The position numbers and the translations under genes were made by a program. Below, one piece after another: positions 56,052 to 64,000 of a DNA stretch of 64,000 nucleotides. Below the pieces are notes generated by a model. The model did not search any database, was not told the DNA's origin, and saw nothing but the letters and a program-made list of their open reading frames with translations. Each line of letters begins with the position of its first letter. Position 1 is the first letter of the stretch. This DNA comes from Rhodoblastus sp963828185 (GTDB lineage Bacteria; Pseudomonadota; Alphaproteobacteria; Rhizobiales; Beijerinckiaceae): assembly GCA_963828185.1 (NCBI GenBank), contig CAWHDV010000017.1, forward strand, positions 124,001 to 188,000, read 5' to 3'.

Positions 56052-56141
56052 GCCACGCTTCTCTGCGAAGTGAGTCATTTTCTTTTGCGATTTTGGCGCT
56101 ATTTCAGGCCGAAGTGAGTCAGGCTTTTCAAAGTCCAGACA
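56016..56141 (-). repeat. Right end of the transposon-like segment
   Basis: Read inward on the minus strand, TGTCTGGA is followed by CCTGACTCACTTCGGC (TGACTCA at 56121-56115), then TGACTCACTTCGCAGAGAAG at 56077-56058, then CGCAGAGAAGTCTGACTCAT at 56035-56016. These are the same units as at the left end but more widely spaced, so the right end is about 50 bp longer. Confidence 0.65.
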
Positions 56142-56356
56142 TTCAAAAAGACGCGGCCTTGCGGCGGCGCTTGAGCGCGCGTCCGTTGGCCGGGCGGTCG
56201 AAACGTTTTCCACAGCCCGGTCGCGCGCATCTGGGCCGGCGCGCTCGCGCCGAATGGCGCGGTCTGCCGAAGGTCAAGCGAAAACAAGCGAAAAATGCTC
56301 AGGGGATAACGGCATTGTGAACGGCGCGAATCTCGTATTCGAGCTCGAATTGGCAG

Positions 56357-56590
56357 ATGATTTTCGGCATGGACTGGTTTATTCGCTATCGAACGGACGG
56401 TCAGAGCCACACGGAGCGGCTTCCAAGCCTCGATCTGGCCATCGAAAAAGCATGCCGATTGATGGATGAAGGCTGCTTCGTACATGGAATCGGATTTCAG
56501 ACCGCCGAAAACGCAATAGAGAAGCCGGAAATAGACGACATCTATTCGATCTGGCGCAGAGCCAAGGGGCCATTCGCGGCGCGCGCCTGA
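56357..56590 (+). CDS. Small hypothetical protein, 77 residues
   Basis: The protein reads WFIRYRTDGQSHTERLPSLD then AIEKACRLMDEGCFVHGIGF, and ends IYSIWRRAKGPFA. I recall similar short proteins with a GC(D/F)V(Y/H)GIG core and a terminal IWxRAKxPF in Hyphomicrobiales, but no function is assigned. The start may be the ATG at 56357 or at 56369. It lies just outside the right end of the transposon-like segment. Confidence 0.5.
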   Translation: MIFGMDWFIRYRTDGQSHTERLPSLDLAIEKACRLMDEGCFVHGIGFQTAENAIEKPEIDDIYSIWRRAKGPFAARA

Positions 56591-56839
56591 AACGCCGCGA
56601 ACCAGCTTCGCCAGTGGTTCCGCTCAAACATCCGCCGGCAATACATTACGCGCGTCATGCAAACGCATCATCCGACCCCATGTTCATTAATAAAAAACTC
56701 GTCGTAACCTCGTTTTCTTCATGACTATTCTGTCCAGGCGCTTGCCAAAATATTTGCCTTGGTCAAACTCGACAATGAGCCGGGCGCCCTGTGAGTCGTC
56801 GATCGGCGGTCGGGTTTCCCGCAAGAAAGGCAGCAAAAA

Positions 56840-57046
56840 ATGAGGATTTCCGCTCGTAATTCCATTGCCGGCAAAGTCGTTGAAATCAAGAAGGGCCAGA
56901 ACAGCTCGCACGTGCAGATCGCCATCGTCGGCACCGTGCTGACCGCCGAAGTCACCAACGAAACCCTGGAAGAACTTGATCTCAAGCTTGGCGACAAGGT
57001 CTATGCCGTGGTCAAGCCGAACGACATCATGCTCGCCATGGATTGA
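56840..57046 (+). CDS. Molbindin (TOBE/Mop domain protein)
   Basis: The 68-residue protein is a single Mop domain: MRISARNSIAGKVVEIKKGQ, then a VQIAIVGTVLTAEVTN strand and KVYAVVKPNDIMLA. Such hexameric molbindins store or sense molybdate/tungstate in the cytosol. No mod transporter genes are visible in the window. The start has an AAAGG stretch about 10 bp upstream. A 19-bp tandem duplication (57043-57080) begins at its stop codon. Confidence 0.9.
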   Translation: MRISARNSIAGKVVEIKKGQNSSHVQIAIVGTVLTAEVTNETLEELDLKLGDKVYAVVKPNDIMLAMD

Positions 57047-57080
57047 TGGCGAGCGCGGGTCTTGATGGCGAGCGCGGGTC
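57043..57080 (+). repeat. Perfect 19-bp tandem duplication
   Basis: TTGATGGCGAGCGCGGGTC occurs at 57043-57061 and again at 57062-57080. The first copy includes the stop codon of the molbindin gene. The second fills most of the gap to the convergent EcsC gene. It is a simple slippage product. Confidence 0.85.
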
Positions 57081-57089
57081 CTGGCCCGT

Positions 57090-57929
57090 TCAGGCGGCGG
57101 GCGGGCTGATTTCGTCCGGCGTGCGCGCCGCGGCGATGCGCTGGTATTCTTCGCGCACATGCGCGCCGCCATAGATGCGCTCGAGCCGCCGCACGGTGAA
57201 ATGGCCCTTGGCCAGCGACTGGAAGTGGTCGATGAAGGCGAGATTGATCGCCGCGCCGCCGACCGCGCCGAGCGCCGGCGTCGCCTGGGCCAAAAACTTC
57301 TGGCTGACCACCACGCCAAAGCGCGAGCCGAGTTGCGAAATCAGCCGCACCATGGCCGGGGCCGTCTCGTCGATGATGCCGCGGCTGGCGATATAGCGCG
57401 CCGCCTCCGACACCGAGCGGGCCAGCAGGCCGCGCATGGCGAAATAGCCGGATTCGGACACGCCGGCGCCGGCGGCGCGCCCATCCAGGGCGAAGACTTC
57501 AAGACAGGCCATCGCCGATTCGGGGTCGCCGAGATTTTCGCCTTCCGCGCGGGCTATGTCGGCGATGGCGCGCAGCATCACCGTCGTCGTCACCGGCAAT
57601 TCGAACGGCAGGCTCGCGAAGCCCAGCGCGCCGCCCGCCGCGCCTGACGCCGCCGCCATGAACTTGTGCGCGCGGCTGCGGTCGCGCACCGGTTTTCCCG
57701 CAAGGCTCGCCAGGGCCGCGCGCAACGCGACCTGCATCGCCGCCACCGCCGCCTTGTTGATGATCTGGGAAGCCCTTTCCGGCGCCAGCCGCTTGGCCAG
57801 GCTCATCTGCTGGCCGATCAGCCGCGACAGGCGCAGGGCCGGGCCGACGCGCTCGAGCCGCCGCACCGCGTCGGCGAGCGCTGCGTGATCGGCTGGGGAC
57901 ATGCGGGTCGTATCGAAGTTGACATTCAT
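57090..57929 (-). CDS. EcsC family protein
   Basis: The 279-residue protein has the EcsC_protein pattern: helical N terminus (LIGQQMSLAKRLAPERASQI), the small-residue-rich segment AAASGAAGGALGFASLPFEL-PVTTTVMLRAIADIA, and ALGAVGGAAINLAFIDHF. The family is named after a Bacillus gene next to an ABC transporter; its molecular role is not established. Two amphipathic Gly/Ala-rich stretches suggest peripheral membrane contact. Upstream, 57930-58288 (359 bp) holds an AT-rich promoter-like region but no gene I can support. Confidence 0.85.
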   Translation of the reverse strand: MNVNFDTTRMSPADHAALADAVRRLERVGPALRLSRLIGQQMSLAKRLAPERASQIINKAAVAAMQVALRAALASLAGKPVRDRSRAHKFMAAASGAAGGALGFASLPFELPVTTTVMLRAIADIARAEGENLGDPESAMACLEVFALDGRAAGAGVSESGYFAMRGLLARSVSEAARYIASRGIIDETAPAMVRLISQLGSRFGVVVSQKFLAQATPALGAVGGAAINLAFIDHFQSLAKGHFTVRRLERIYGGAHVREEYQRIAAARTPDEISPPAA

Positions 57930-58288
57930 CGCTGTGTTTCCGGCTTCGCTGCGTTTCCGGCCTGGAGGTTCCCCTGCGCCCGCTCAAAAATGGCGGCTTT
58001 TTTTGACGAATCAAGTGCCGAATTAACCGTGCCGGGCGCGGGGACGTTAAATACCGTGCTTTCCAACAAATTGACGCAACGTCGTCAATACGATCGGATC
58101 CACGCGCTTGGGCCATGAAAACCAAGCGACACAGCGGAATGCGAACAATTTGATGCTTTTGCGGAAGTGAATTTTATACTTAACTTATTCAAAGCAGAAA
58201 ATGAACGCCTTTGTCTAAAATGCGGCGCTTTTACTTAGCGTGACGCCAAAAGTAGCCAGTCATTATTGCCTCACACAAGGGGAATGAC

Positions 58289-58900
58289 ATGCGCTCTTCA
58301 AAAATCACGGCTTTCGGTTTCGCCCTCGCCATCCTGCTCGCGCCCTTCATCAGCGCCAGCGCCAAGGCCGGCCAGGACGTCGCCTATGCTTCGGTCGGCG
58401 AAGAAACCAGCATTCCCTTCGGCTGGGTCGAGTTTTGCCAGCGCTACAAGGGCGAATGCATCGCCAGCGGCAAGGCGGCGGACGTCAACCTGACCGAAAG
58501 CGCCATGCGCGAAATCCAGCAGGTCAATTCCTGGGTCAACCGGGCCATCCAGCCGATTTCCGATGCGGATCACTGGAACGTCGTCGATCGCTGGGATTAT
58601 CCGATGGATGGCAAGGGCGATTGCGAGGATTACGCCCTGATGAAGCGCAAGATCCTGATCGAACGCGGCTTTCCGCGCCAGGCCCTGCTCATCACCGTGG
58701 TGCGCGACGAGCAGAACGAAGGCCACGCCATCCTGACCGTGAAGACCAACGCCGGCGAATTCATCCTCGACAACCTGACCGACGAAGTGAAGCCGGTGAG
58801 CCGCGTTCCCTATCATCTGGTGAAGCGCCAGAGCCAGGAAGACCCGAATGTGTGGGTGGCGCTCGGCCCGGTCGCGTCCCCGGTCTACGCCGCGCGCTGA
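58289..58900 (+). CDS. Bacterial transglutaminase-like cysteine peptidase (BTLCP)
   Basis: The 203-residue periplasmic protein has a signal peptide (AFGFALAILLAPFISASAKA) and the BTLCP (DUF920) catalytic triad: Cys in DGKGDCEDYALMKR, His in NEGHAILTV and Asp in FILDNLTDEV. In other bacteria LapG-type members of this family cleave surface adhesins under c-di-GMP control. No lapD or large adhesin is nearby, so the partner is unknown. AAGGGGAA precedes the ATG, and a strong terminator follows the stop. Confidence 0.9.
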   Translation: MRSSKITAFGFALAILLAPFISASAKAGQDVAYASVGEETSIPFGWVEFCQRYKGECIASGKAADVNLTESAMREIQQVNSWVNRAIQPISDADHWNVVDRWDYPMDGKGDCEDYALMKRKILIERGFPRQALLITVVRDEQNEGHAILTVKTNAGEFILDNLTDEVKPVSRVPYHLVKRQSQEDPNVWVALGPVASPVYAAR

Positions 58901-58926
58901 GACGAAGACAAATAACTCCCCCGACG

Positions 58927-58954
58927 AAAGCCCCGCCGCAAGGCGGGGTTTTTT
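58927..58954 (+). terminator. Intrinsic terminator after the BTLCP gene
   Basis: CCCCGCC (58931-58937) pairs with GGCGGGG (58942-58948) across GCAA, followed by T6. An AAAG run lies before the stem. Confidence 0.9.
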
Positions 58955-59041
58955 GTTTGTTTTCGTCGCTCCGGCTTGGTAACGCAGCTTTGGACTTTGC
59001 GCCGTCATGGCTGACGGCCAGCGGGGGCGGGTGACTTAGAC

Positions 59042-60112
59042 GTGCGTGTGGACCTGTTCGATTTCGACCTTCCCGAGGAAAGGATCGCCCTGCGGCCGGC
59101 CGAACCGCGCGAAGCCGCGCGGCTGCTGGTCGTCGCGCCGCAAGGCTTCTCGGACGCACATGTCGGCGACCTGCCACACTACCTGCGCGCCGGCGACGTG
59201 CTGGTGGTCAATGACGCCAAGGTCATTCCGGCCCAGCTCAACGGCTGGCGCGCGCGCGGCGATGCTGTGGCGCGGATCGAGGCGACGCTGCACAAGCGCG
59301 AGGACGCTTCGCATTGGCGCGCCTTCGTGCGGCCGGCGAAAAAGCTGAAACTCGGCGAAACCGTGGTGTTCGGCGGCCCGGCGGAAGGCGCGGCCTGCCA
59401 GATGGGCGCGCTCTCGGCCACGGCGGTCGAGAAGAACGACGGTGAAATCCTGCTCGCCTTCAACCTGAGCGGGCCTGTCCTCGACGACGCGATCCTGGAG
59501 CACGGCCACATGCCCCTGCCGCCTTATATCGCAGCGCGGCGGCCCGAGGATGAACGCGACGCGCGCGACTACCAGACGGTTTTCGCCGAAAAATCCGGCG
59601 CGGTGGCGGCGCCGACGGCGGGGCTGCATTTCACCGAAAAGCTGCTGGCGCAGGCGAGGGCGGCCGGCGCGACGGTGGAGAAGGTGACGCTGCTCGTCGG
59701 CGCGGGGACTTTTTTGCCGGTCAAGGCGGACGATACCGCGGATCACCTCATGCATTCGGAATGGGGCGAAATCGACGCCGCGACGGCCGAGCGCCTCAAC
59801 GCGGCGCGGGCGGCGGGCGGCCGGATTTTCGCCGTCGGCACCACCAGCTTGCGCATTCTCGAGAGCGCCACCGATCAGGCGGGGCGGATCAGGCCGTTCG
59901 CCGGCGATACGGCGATCTTCATCACGCCAGGCTACCAGTTCCGGGCGGTGGACGCGCTGATGACCAATTTCCACCTGCCGCGCTCGACCCTGTTCATGCT
60001 GGTCTGCGCCTTCGCCGGGCTGGAGACGATGCAGGCGGCGTACAAGCACGCCATCGAAGCGGCATACCGCTTTTACTCTTACGGCGACGCTTGCTTGCTG
60101 CTGAGGGATTGA
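59042..60112 (+). CDS. queA: S-adenosylmethionine:tRNA ribosyltransferase-isomerase
   Basis: The 356-residue enzyme transfers the ribosyl group of SAM to preQ1 in tRNA to make epoxyqueuosine. It shows FDFDLPEERIALRPAEPR, DVLVVNDAKVIPAQL, GHMPLPPYI and VAAPTAGLHFTEKLL, all diagnostic. The start is GTG at 59042, with a second GTG two codons later. No strong ribosome binding site is present. Its 3' end overlaps the convergent alkB by 34 bp. No tgt gene is in the window. Confidence 0.95.
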   Translation: MRVDLFDFDLPEERIALRPAEPREAARLLVVAPQGFSDAHVGDLPHYLRAGDVLVVNDAKVIPAQLNGWRARGDAVARIEATLHKREDASHWRAFVRPAKKLKLGETVVFGGPAEGAACQMGALSATAVEKNDGEILLAFNLSGPVLDDAILEHGHMPLPPYIAARRPEDERDARDYQTVFAEKSGAVAAPTAGLHFTEKLLAQARAAGATVEKVTLLVGAGTFLPVKADDTADHLMHSEWGEIDAATAERLNAARAAGGRIFAVGTTSLRILESATDQAGRIRPFAGDTAIFITPGYQFRAVDALMTNFHLPRSTLFMLVCAFAGLETMQAAYKHAIEAAYRFYSYGDACLLLRD

Positions 60113-61302
60113 GCGCCCCATTGCCTGAAAATCTTCGCTCGCGCCGGCGGGTGGATGTTGAGTTTTGTCAGGTCGCCGCCGGCATGCGCCACCAGCACCG
60201 GATCGACGATGCGATTCCACAGCGGCGGAAAGAGGGTGAGAAGGCTCATTCCGGCATAGCCGGTGGGCAATTGTGGCGCCTCCTCGAAATGGCGCAGGGC
60301 GTGGTAGCGCCGCATCGGATGCGCGTGATGGTCCGAGTGGCGTGGCAGATGGTAAAGCATGATGTTTGTCGCGATATGGCTGGAGTTCCAGCTGTGCCGG
60401 GGCTCCATCGCCCTGTAGCGGCCATCGGCGCGCCTCTCGCGCAAAAGCCCGTAGTGCTGGAGGTAATTGACCATCTCCAGCATGGTCAGGCCGAGGAAGC
60501 CCTGCAGGATCAGCCAGGGCAGGGCGGCCCAGCCAAGCCAGAGCGTCAGCGCGCCGAACAGGAGCGGCGTGAGCGCCCAGGCGCTGAGCACATCGTTGCG
60601 CCAGCTCCAGAACGACTGGCCGCGCCTGGAAAAACGCGCCTTTTCCAGGTTCCAGGCGTCCTTGACGCCCCCGGCCAGGGTGCGCGGAAAATAGGCATAG
60701 AACGACTCGCCCATGCGCGCGGAGGAGAAATCCTCCGGCGTCGCGGCCCAGACGTGGTGCGAGCCGTTGTGCTCAATGGTGAAATGGCCGAACATCGAGG
60801 GCGCCAGCACCAATTTGGCCAGCCAGCGCTCCAGCGTTTCGGACTTGTGGCCGAGTTCGTGCGCGTTGGTGATGGCGATGCCGTTGGCGATGCCGAGCGT
60901 CGTCGCCAGGCCGAGCGAATCGATCCAGTCGAGGCCGCCGTCGACCAGCATCCAGGTCGCCCAGGCGAGGGTGGCGTACTGGATCGGCATGACGAGATCG
61001 GCGACCCAGCGGTAATAGGGGTCGCCTTCGACCGCCTGCATTTCGGTGAGCTCAAAGCTCGCCTTGTCCACGCCGACGATGAGGTCGATGACGGCGACAA
61101 AGCCGTAAACGAAAATCAGTCCGAAATGCCAGAACAGGCGCAAGCCAGTCGCCTTGACGAGCAGGAAGCCAAGCAAGGGCAGGGCGGGCGGCAAAAAACC
61201 CATCAGCCAGAGCCAGCGTTTCGCGCCATACATCGACTCGCTTCGGCTGGGAAGAAACGTTCCTGCTTGGCTCACGGCGCCCTCCAATGATGCTCGCGCC
61301 AT
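60079..61302 (-). CDS. alkB: Alkane 1-monooxygenase (AlkB-type membrane diiron hydroxylase)
   Basis: The 407-residue membrane enzyme has the four AlkB signatures, numbered from the ATG at 61302: NAHELGHK (about 146-153), EHNGSHH (177-183), NYLQHYGLLRE (279-289) and LPRHSDHH (319-326), followed by RRYHALRHFEEAPQLPTGYA. These hold the diiron centre that hydroxylates the terminal carbon of n-alkanes. Deviations from the usual forms are EHNGSHH for EHNRGHH and NYLQHYG for NYLEHYG. No rubredoxin gene is nearby. A TTG at 61326 or Met24 (61233) are alternative starts. Confidence 0.9.
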   Translation of the reverse strand: MARASLEGAVSQAGTFLPSRSESMYGAKRWLWLMGFLPPALPLLGFLLVKATGLRLFWHFGLIFVYGFVAVIDLIVGVDKASFELTEMQAVEGDPYYRWVADLVMPIQYATLAWATWMLVDGGLDWIDSLGLATTLGIANGIAITNAHELGHKSETLERWLAKLVLAPSMFGHFTIEHNGSHHVWAATPEDFSSARMGESFYAYFPRTLAGGVKDAWNLEKARFSRRGQSFWSWRNDVLSAWALTPLLFGALTLWLGWAALPWLILQGFLGLTMLEMVNYLQHYGLLRERRADGRYRAMEPRHSWNSSHIATNIMLYHLPRHSDHHAHPMRRYHALRHFEEAPQLPTGYAGMSLLTLFPPLWNRIVDPVLVAHAGGDLTKLNIHPPARAKIFRQWGAQSLSSKQASP

Positions 61303-61467
61303 GATTGCATCGCGGCGCAAATACAACTGTAACGATCAAACCATTGTTCACATAAACGGGATCGCGGGCGGCGAAAAGCCCGGCGATCCCTGCGGCAAAA
61401 TGTCTTTCCCTCCGGCTTCGCTTTCTCTAGTTTGCGCTGCCGCCGCAAAAAAGAGAACGCCCAGTTC

Positions 61468-63033
61468 ATGTCCGACACACCGACCTATTACGTCACCACC
61501 GCCATTCCCTACGCCAATGGCGCGCCGCATATCGGCCACGCCTATGAGCGCATCGCCACCGACGCCTTCGCCCGGTTCAACCGGCTCGACGGGCGCGACA
61601 CGCTGTTTGTCACCGGCATGGACGAGCACGGCCTGAAGATGCAGCAGACGGCGGCGCGCGAAAAGCTGACGCCGCAGGCGCTGGCCGACCGCACGGCGGC
61701 GCAATTCCTCGCCATGGGGGAAAAGCTCAACGCCGTCGCCGACGATGTCGTGCGCACCACCGATCCTCGCCACAAGGCGGCGTCGCAGGAAATCTGGCGG
61801 CGCATGGCCGAGCGCGGCGACATCTACCTGTCGAAATATTCCGGTTGGTATTCGGTGCGCGACGAGGCCTATTACGACGAGGGCGAACTGACCCTGGCCA
61901 GCGACGGGAAAAAACTCGCGCCGACCGGAGCGCCCGTTGAATGGGTCGAGGAGGAGAGTTATTTCTTTCGCCTCTCCGCCTATGCCGAAAAACTGCTCGC
62001 CCATTACGAGGCCAATCCGGACTTCATCACGCCCGAAAAATATCGCAACGAGATCACGGCCTTCGTCAAGCGCGGGTTGAAGGACCTGTCGATCAGCCGC
62101 ACCACCTTCGACTGGGGCGTGCAGGTGCCCGGCGACGAGCGCCACGTCATGTACGTCTGGGTCGACGCGCTGACGAATTACCTGACGGGGACCGGCTTTC
62201 CGGGGCAGGGCGAGCGTTCGCGCTTCTGGCCGGCCGACGCGCATGTCATCGGCAAGGACATCACCCGCTTCCACGCGATCTACTGGCCGGCTTTCTTGAT
62301 GTCGGCTGACATAGCCTTGCCGAAACAGATCGTCGTACACGGTTTCCTGTTCAACCGCGGCGAGAAGATGTCGAAATCGGTCGGCAACGTCATCGACCCC
62401 TTTACGCTCGCCGATCATTACGGCGTCGACGCCCTGCGCTATTTCTTTTTGCGCGAGGCGCCATTCGGACAGGACGGAGATTTCTCGCATGAGGCCATCG
62501 TGCGGCGGATCAACGCCGACCTCGCCAACGATCTCGGCAATCTGGCGCAAAGGTCGCTGTCGATGATCGCCAAGAACTGCGCCGCCCGCGTTCCCGGACA
62601 AGGCGAAGTTATCGACGCCGACGCCGCCATGCTGGCCAAGGCCTATGCCGCGCCGGCCGCCATGCGCGCCGCCATGCGCGCCTATGCGCCGCATTCTGCG
62701 CTGGCCGAGATCTGGGCGGTGGTGGCGGAGGCCAACCGCTATTTCGCCGGGCAGGAGCCGTGGAAACTTTCCAAGACCGATCCCGCGCGCCGCGACAGCG
62801 TGCTGTTCGTCACGGCGGAAACCCTTCGGGTCATTGCGATCCTGTGCCAGCCGTTCATTCCGGCGGCGGCGTCGAAACTGCTCGATCTTCTCGCGGTGCG
62901 CCCGGACGAGCGCGGCCTCGGCTTCGCCGCGCCGGAACATCGGCTGTTTTCCGGCGTTGACCTGCCCGCTCCCGCGCCGATCTTTCCGCGCTATGTCGAG
63001 CCCGAGACTGCGGCAAAGGATGTGGCGCCGTGA
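61468..63033 (+). CDS. metG: Methionyl-tRNA synthetase
   Basis: The class I synthetase of 521 residues charges tRNA-Met. It has the HIGH box (ANGAPHIGHAYER) and the KMSKS box (GEKMSKSVGN). The zinc-finger cysteines of the E. coli form are absent, so it is the short, zinc-free subtype common in alphaproteobacteria, and there is no C-terminal dimerisation domain. The ATG at 61468 starts SDTPTYYVTTAIPYANG. Its stop overlaps the tatD GTG start (GTGA), giving a metG-tatD-MBL operon. Confidence 0.96.
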   Translation: MSDTPTYYVTTAIPYANGAPHIGHAYERIATDAFARFNRLDGRDTLFVTGMDEHGLKMQQTAAREKLTPQALADRTAAQFLAMGEKLNAVADDVVRTTDPRHKAASQEIWRRMAERGDIYLSKYSGWYSVRDEAYYDEGELTLASDGKKLAPTGAPVEWVEEESYFFRLSAYAEKLLAHYEANPDFITPEKYRNEITAFVKRGLKDLSISRTTFDWGVQVPGDERHVMYVWVDALTNYLTGTGFPGQGERSRFWPADAHVIGKDITRFHAIYWPAFLMSADIALPKQIVVHGFLFNRGEKMSKSVGNVIDPFTLADHYGVDALRYFFLREAPFGQDGDFSHEAIVRRINADLANDLGNLAQRSLSMIAKNCAARVPGQGEVIDADAAMLAKAYAAPAAMRAAMRAYAPHSALAEIWAVVAEANRYFAGQEPWKLSKTDPARRDSVLFVTAETLRVIAILCQPFIPAAASKLLDLLAVRPDERGLGFAAPEHRLFSGVDLPAPAPIFPRYVEPETAAKDVAP

Positions 63034-63818
63034 AGCTGATCGACACGCACTGTCACCTCGATTTTGATGAACTGGCCAGGGACCGCGCGGGCGTCTTGCG
63101 CCGCGCCGCCTCGGCCGGGGTCAGGCGCATGATCACCATTTCGACCGAGGTGGAGAAGTTTGCAAATATCGTCGCCATCGCCGAAAGCGCGGAGGAAATC
63201 TATTGCTCGGTCGGCACCCACCCGAGCCATGCGCATGAGGAGCGCGAGTTTTCAACCCTTGAGCTGGCCGCCCTCGCCGCGCATCCGAAATGCGTCGCCA
63301 TCGGCGAGACCGGGCTGGACTACCATTACGACCGCGCGCCGCGCGACCTCGCCCATCGCGTCTTTCGCGCCCATATCGGCGCCGCGCGGAAAACCGGGCT
63401 GCCGCTGGTGATCCACAGCCGCGACGCCGACGCCGACATGGCGGCGATCCTCAGGGAGGAAATGGCGGCGGGACCGTTCAAGGCGCTGTTGCACTGTTTC
63501 ACCTCGGGGCCGGAGCTGGCCGAGGCGGCTTTGGCGCTGGGCCTATCGATTTCCTTTTCGGGCGTCGTGACCTTCAAGAATTCGCAGTCGCTGCGCGACA
63601 TCGCCAAAACCGTGCCGCTTGAAAAAATGCTGGTCGAGACCGACGCGCCCTTCCTCGCGCCGACGCCTTATCGCGGCAAGACCAACGAGCCCTCGTATGT
63701 CGCCGAGACGGCGAAATTTCTGGCCGGCCTCAAGCAGATCGAACCTGAAGAGCTGGCTGAGATAACTACAAATAATGCATTGCGATTGTTTGATAAAATG
63801 CCTCAGATCGCCGCATGA
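63030..63818 (+). CDS. tatD: TatD family metal-dependent hydrolase
   Basis: The 262-residue TIM-barrel protein has the metal ligands DTHCHLDF, GETGLDYHY, VIHSRDAD, LLHCFTSG and VETDAPFLAP. TatD nucleases act as 3'-5' DNA exonucleases or deoxyaminoacyl-tRNA hydrolases. The GTG start overlaps metG, and the stop overlaps the next gene (ATGA). This metG-tatD-MBL order is typical of alphaproteobacteria. The last 45 bases are AT-rich compared with the rest. Confidence 0.94.
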   Translation: MKLIDTHCHLDFDELARDRAGVLRRAASAGVRRMITISTEVEKFANIVAIAESAEEIYCSVGTHPSHAHEEREFSTLELAALAAHPKCVAIGETGLDYHYDRAPRDLAHRVFRAHIGAARKTGLPLVIHSRDADADMAAILREEMAAGPFKALLHCFTSGPELAEAALALGLSISFSGVVTFKNSQSLRDIAKTVPLEKMLVETDAPFLAPTPYRGKTNEPSYVAETAKFLAGLKQIEPEELAEITTNNALRLFDKMPQIAA

Positions 63819-64000
63819 GCGTAGATATCGTCATCCTCGGTTGCGGCTCGTCGGGCGGCGTGCCGCGCGTCGCGCAGGGCTGGGGCCATTGCGACCCGGC
63901 CAACCCAAAAAACCGTCGCCGCCGTTGCGCGATCCTGGTGGAGCAGCAAGGTCCGCAGGATGAGCCGACGCGCCTGCTGGTCGACGCCGGGGCGGACCTG
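63815..64000 (+). CDS. MBL-fold metallo-hydrolase, PhnP-like (partial at window end)
   Basis: The first 62 residues are visible: VDIVILGCGSSGGVPRVAQG, then CDPANPKNRRRRCAILVE and LLVDAGADL. The GCGxSxGxPR opening and two Cys match the PhnP/lactamase_B_2 group of phosphodiesterases. The metal-binding HxHxDH motif would lie beyond the window. It is coupled to tatD through ATGA. Confidence 0.85.
   Translation, partial: MSVDIVILGCGSSGGVPRVAQGWGHCDPANPKNRRRRCAILVEQQGPQDEPTRLLVDAGADL

Larger units (their letters stand above)
51934..56141. mobile_element. Putative non-autonomous transposon (4.2 kb, no transposase)
   Basis: The segment starts TGTCTGGA (51934-51941) and ends TCCAGACA (56134-56141), its exact inverse. 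The direct repeat TTCA flanks both sides (51930-51933 and 56142-56145). Just inside each end a second inverted match follows: TGAAACCCTGACTCA on the left, and its near inverse TGAGTCAGGCTTTTCA on the right. Deeper still lie 20-bp units that match exactly in inverse orientation (51977-51996 with 56058-56077; 51987-52006 with 56016-56035). TG...CA termini, several subterminal repeats per end and a short target duplication are the layout of IS21-like ends. No transposase is inside. The cargo is two small proteins, a LysR regulator, cupin, SDR, AKR and a yedK fragment. Confidence 0.68.

Noticed and set aside
51838..56145. Integrase-type genomic island using tRNA-Cys as attachment site
   Set aside because: No integrase gene and no duplicated tRNA 3' end; the inverted ends and 4-bp repeat fit a transposon better.

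Overview
The window is a high-GC bacterial chromosome segment with closely packed, strongly GC3-biased genes. Family content suggests an alphaproteobacterium of the order Hyphomicrobiales (Rhizobiales), possibly near Beijerinckiaceae/Methylocystaceae. Supporting items are a CtrA-type box (TTAA-N7-TTAAC), a transglutaminase-like BTLCP protein, a DUF6489 protein, a glnB-glnA pair, and an EcsC protein. This placement is inference from gene families, not from a marker phylogeny.

Layout. 0-5 kb: an HPt protein; a map-radC-pcaD-like operon on the minus strand; an FkbM methyltransferase coupled to a CinA-like protein. 5-9.5 kb: a chemoreceptor with a C-terminal PilZ domain, a 46-residue secreted peptide, an OprB-type porin broken by one base, a decayed copy of the cinA 3' end, and an NAD(P)-binding protein. 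9.5-22.4 kb: aldose epimerase, MFS exporter, folD, a CHASE hybrid kinase with a lone receiver, an acyl-CoA ligase/dehydrogenase pair, and an M23 peptidase with a one-base shift. 22.4-32.9 kb: bcp, a giant AsmA/YhdP-like protein, a CbbY-like phosphatase, a DEAD-box helicase (also shifted) with a repeat tail, cytochrome b561, parE and a receiver. 32.9-38.8 kb: a 1,966-residue hybrid kinase with about eleven PAS domains and one GAF domain. 39-44 kb: an alginate-export-type outer-membrane protein, a secreted His/Gly-rich protein paired with an LTxxQ protein, an MFS carrier and a glycine-zipper/polyQ protein. 44-51.5 kb: glnB-glnA, sseA, cysK, photolyase, and a coupled pair of rRNA-modification genes. 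51.6-51.9 kb: divergent tRNA-Asn and tRNA-Cys genes. 56.3-64 kb: a molbindin, EcsC, BTLCP peptidase, queA, an AlkB-type alkane hydroxylase, and metG-tatD-MBL.

The most notable structure is at 51,934-56,141. It is a 4.2-kb segment with inverted ends (TGTCTGGA...TCCAGACA), a 4-bp TTCA direct repeat on each side, and several copies of a 20-bp motif inside each end. It carries no transposase. Its cargo is two small proteins, a LysR regulator, a cupin, an SDR, an aldo/keto reductase and a truncated yedK-type gene. It looks like a non-autonomous passenger transposon inserted 22 bp after tRNA-Cys.

Four reading frames carry single-base indels (porin, a small gene at 9.5 kb, M23 peptidase, DEAD helicase). 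Because two of these genes are usually well conserved and two of the sites lie in homopolymers, sequencing error is at least as likely as real inactivation.
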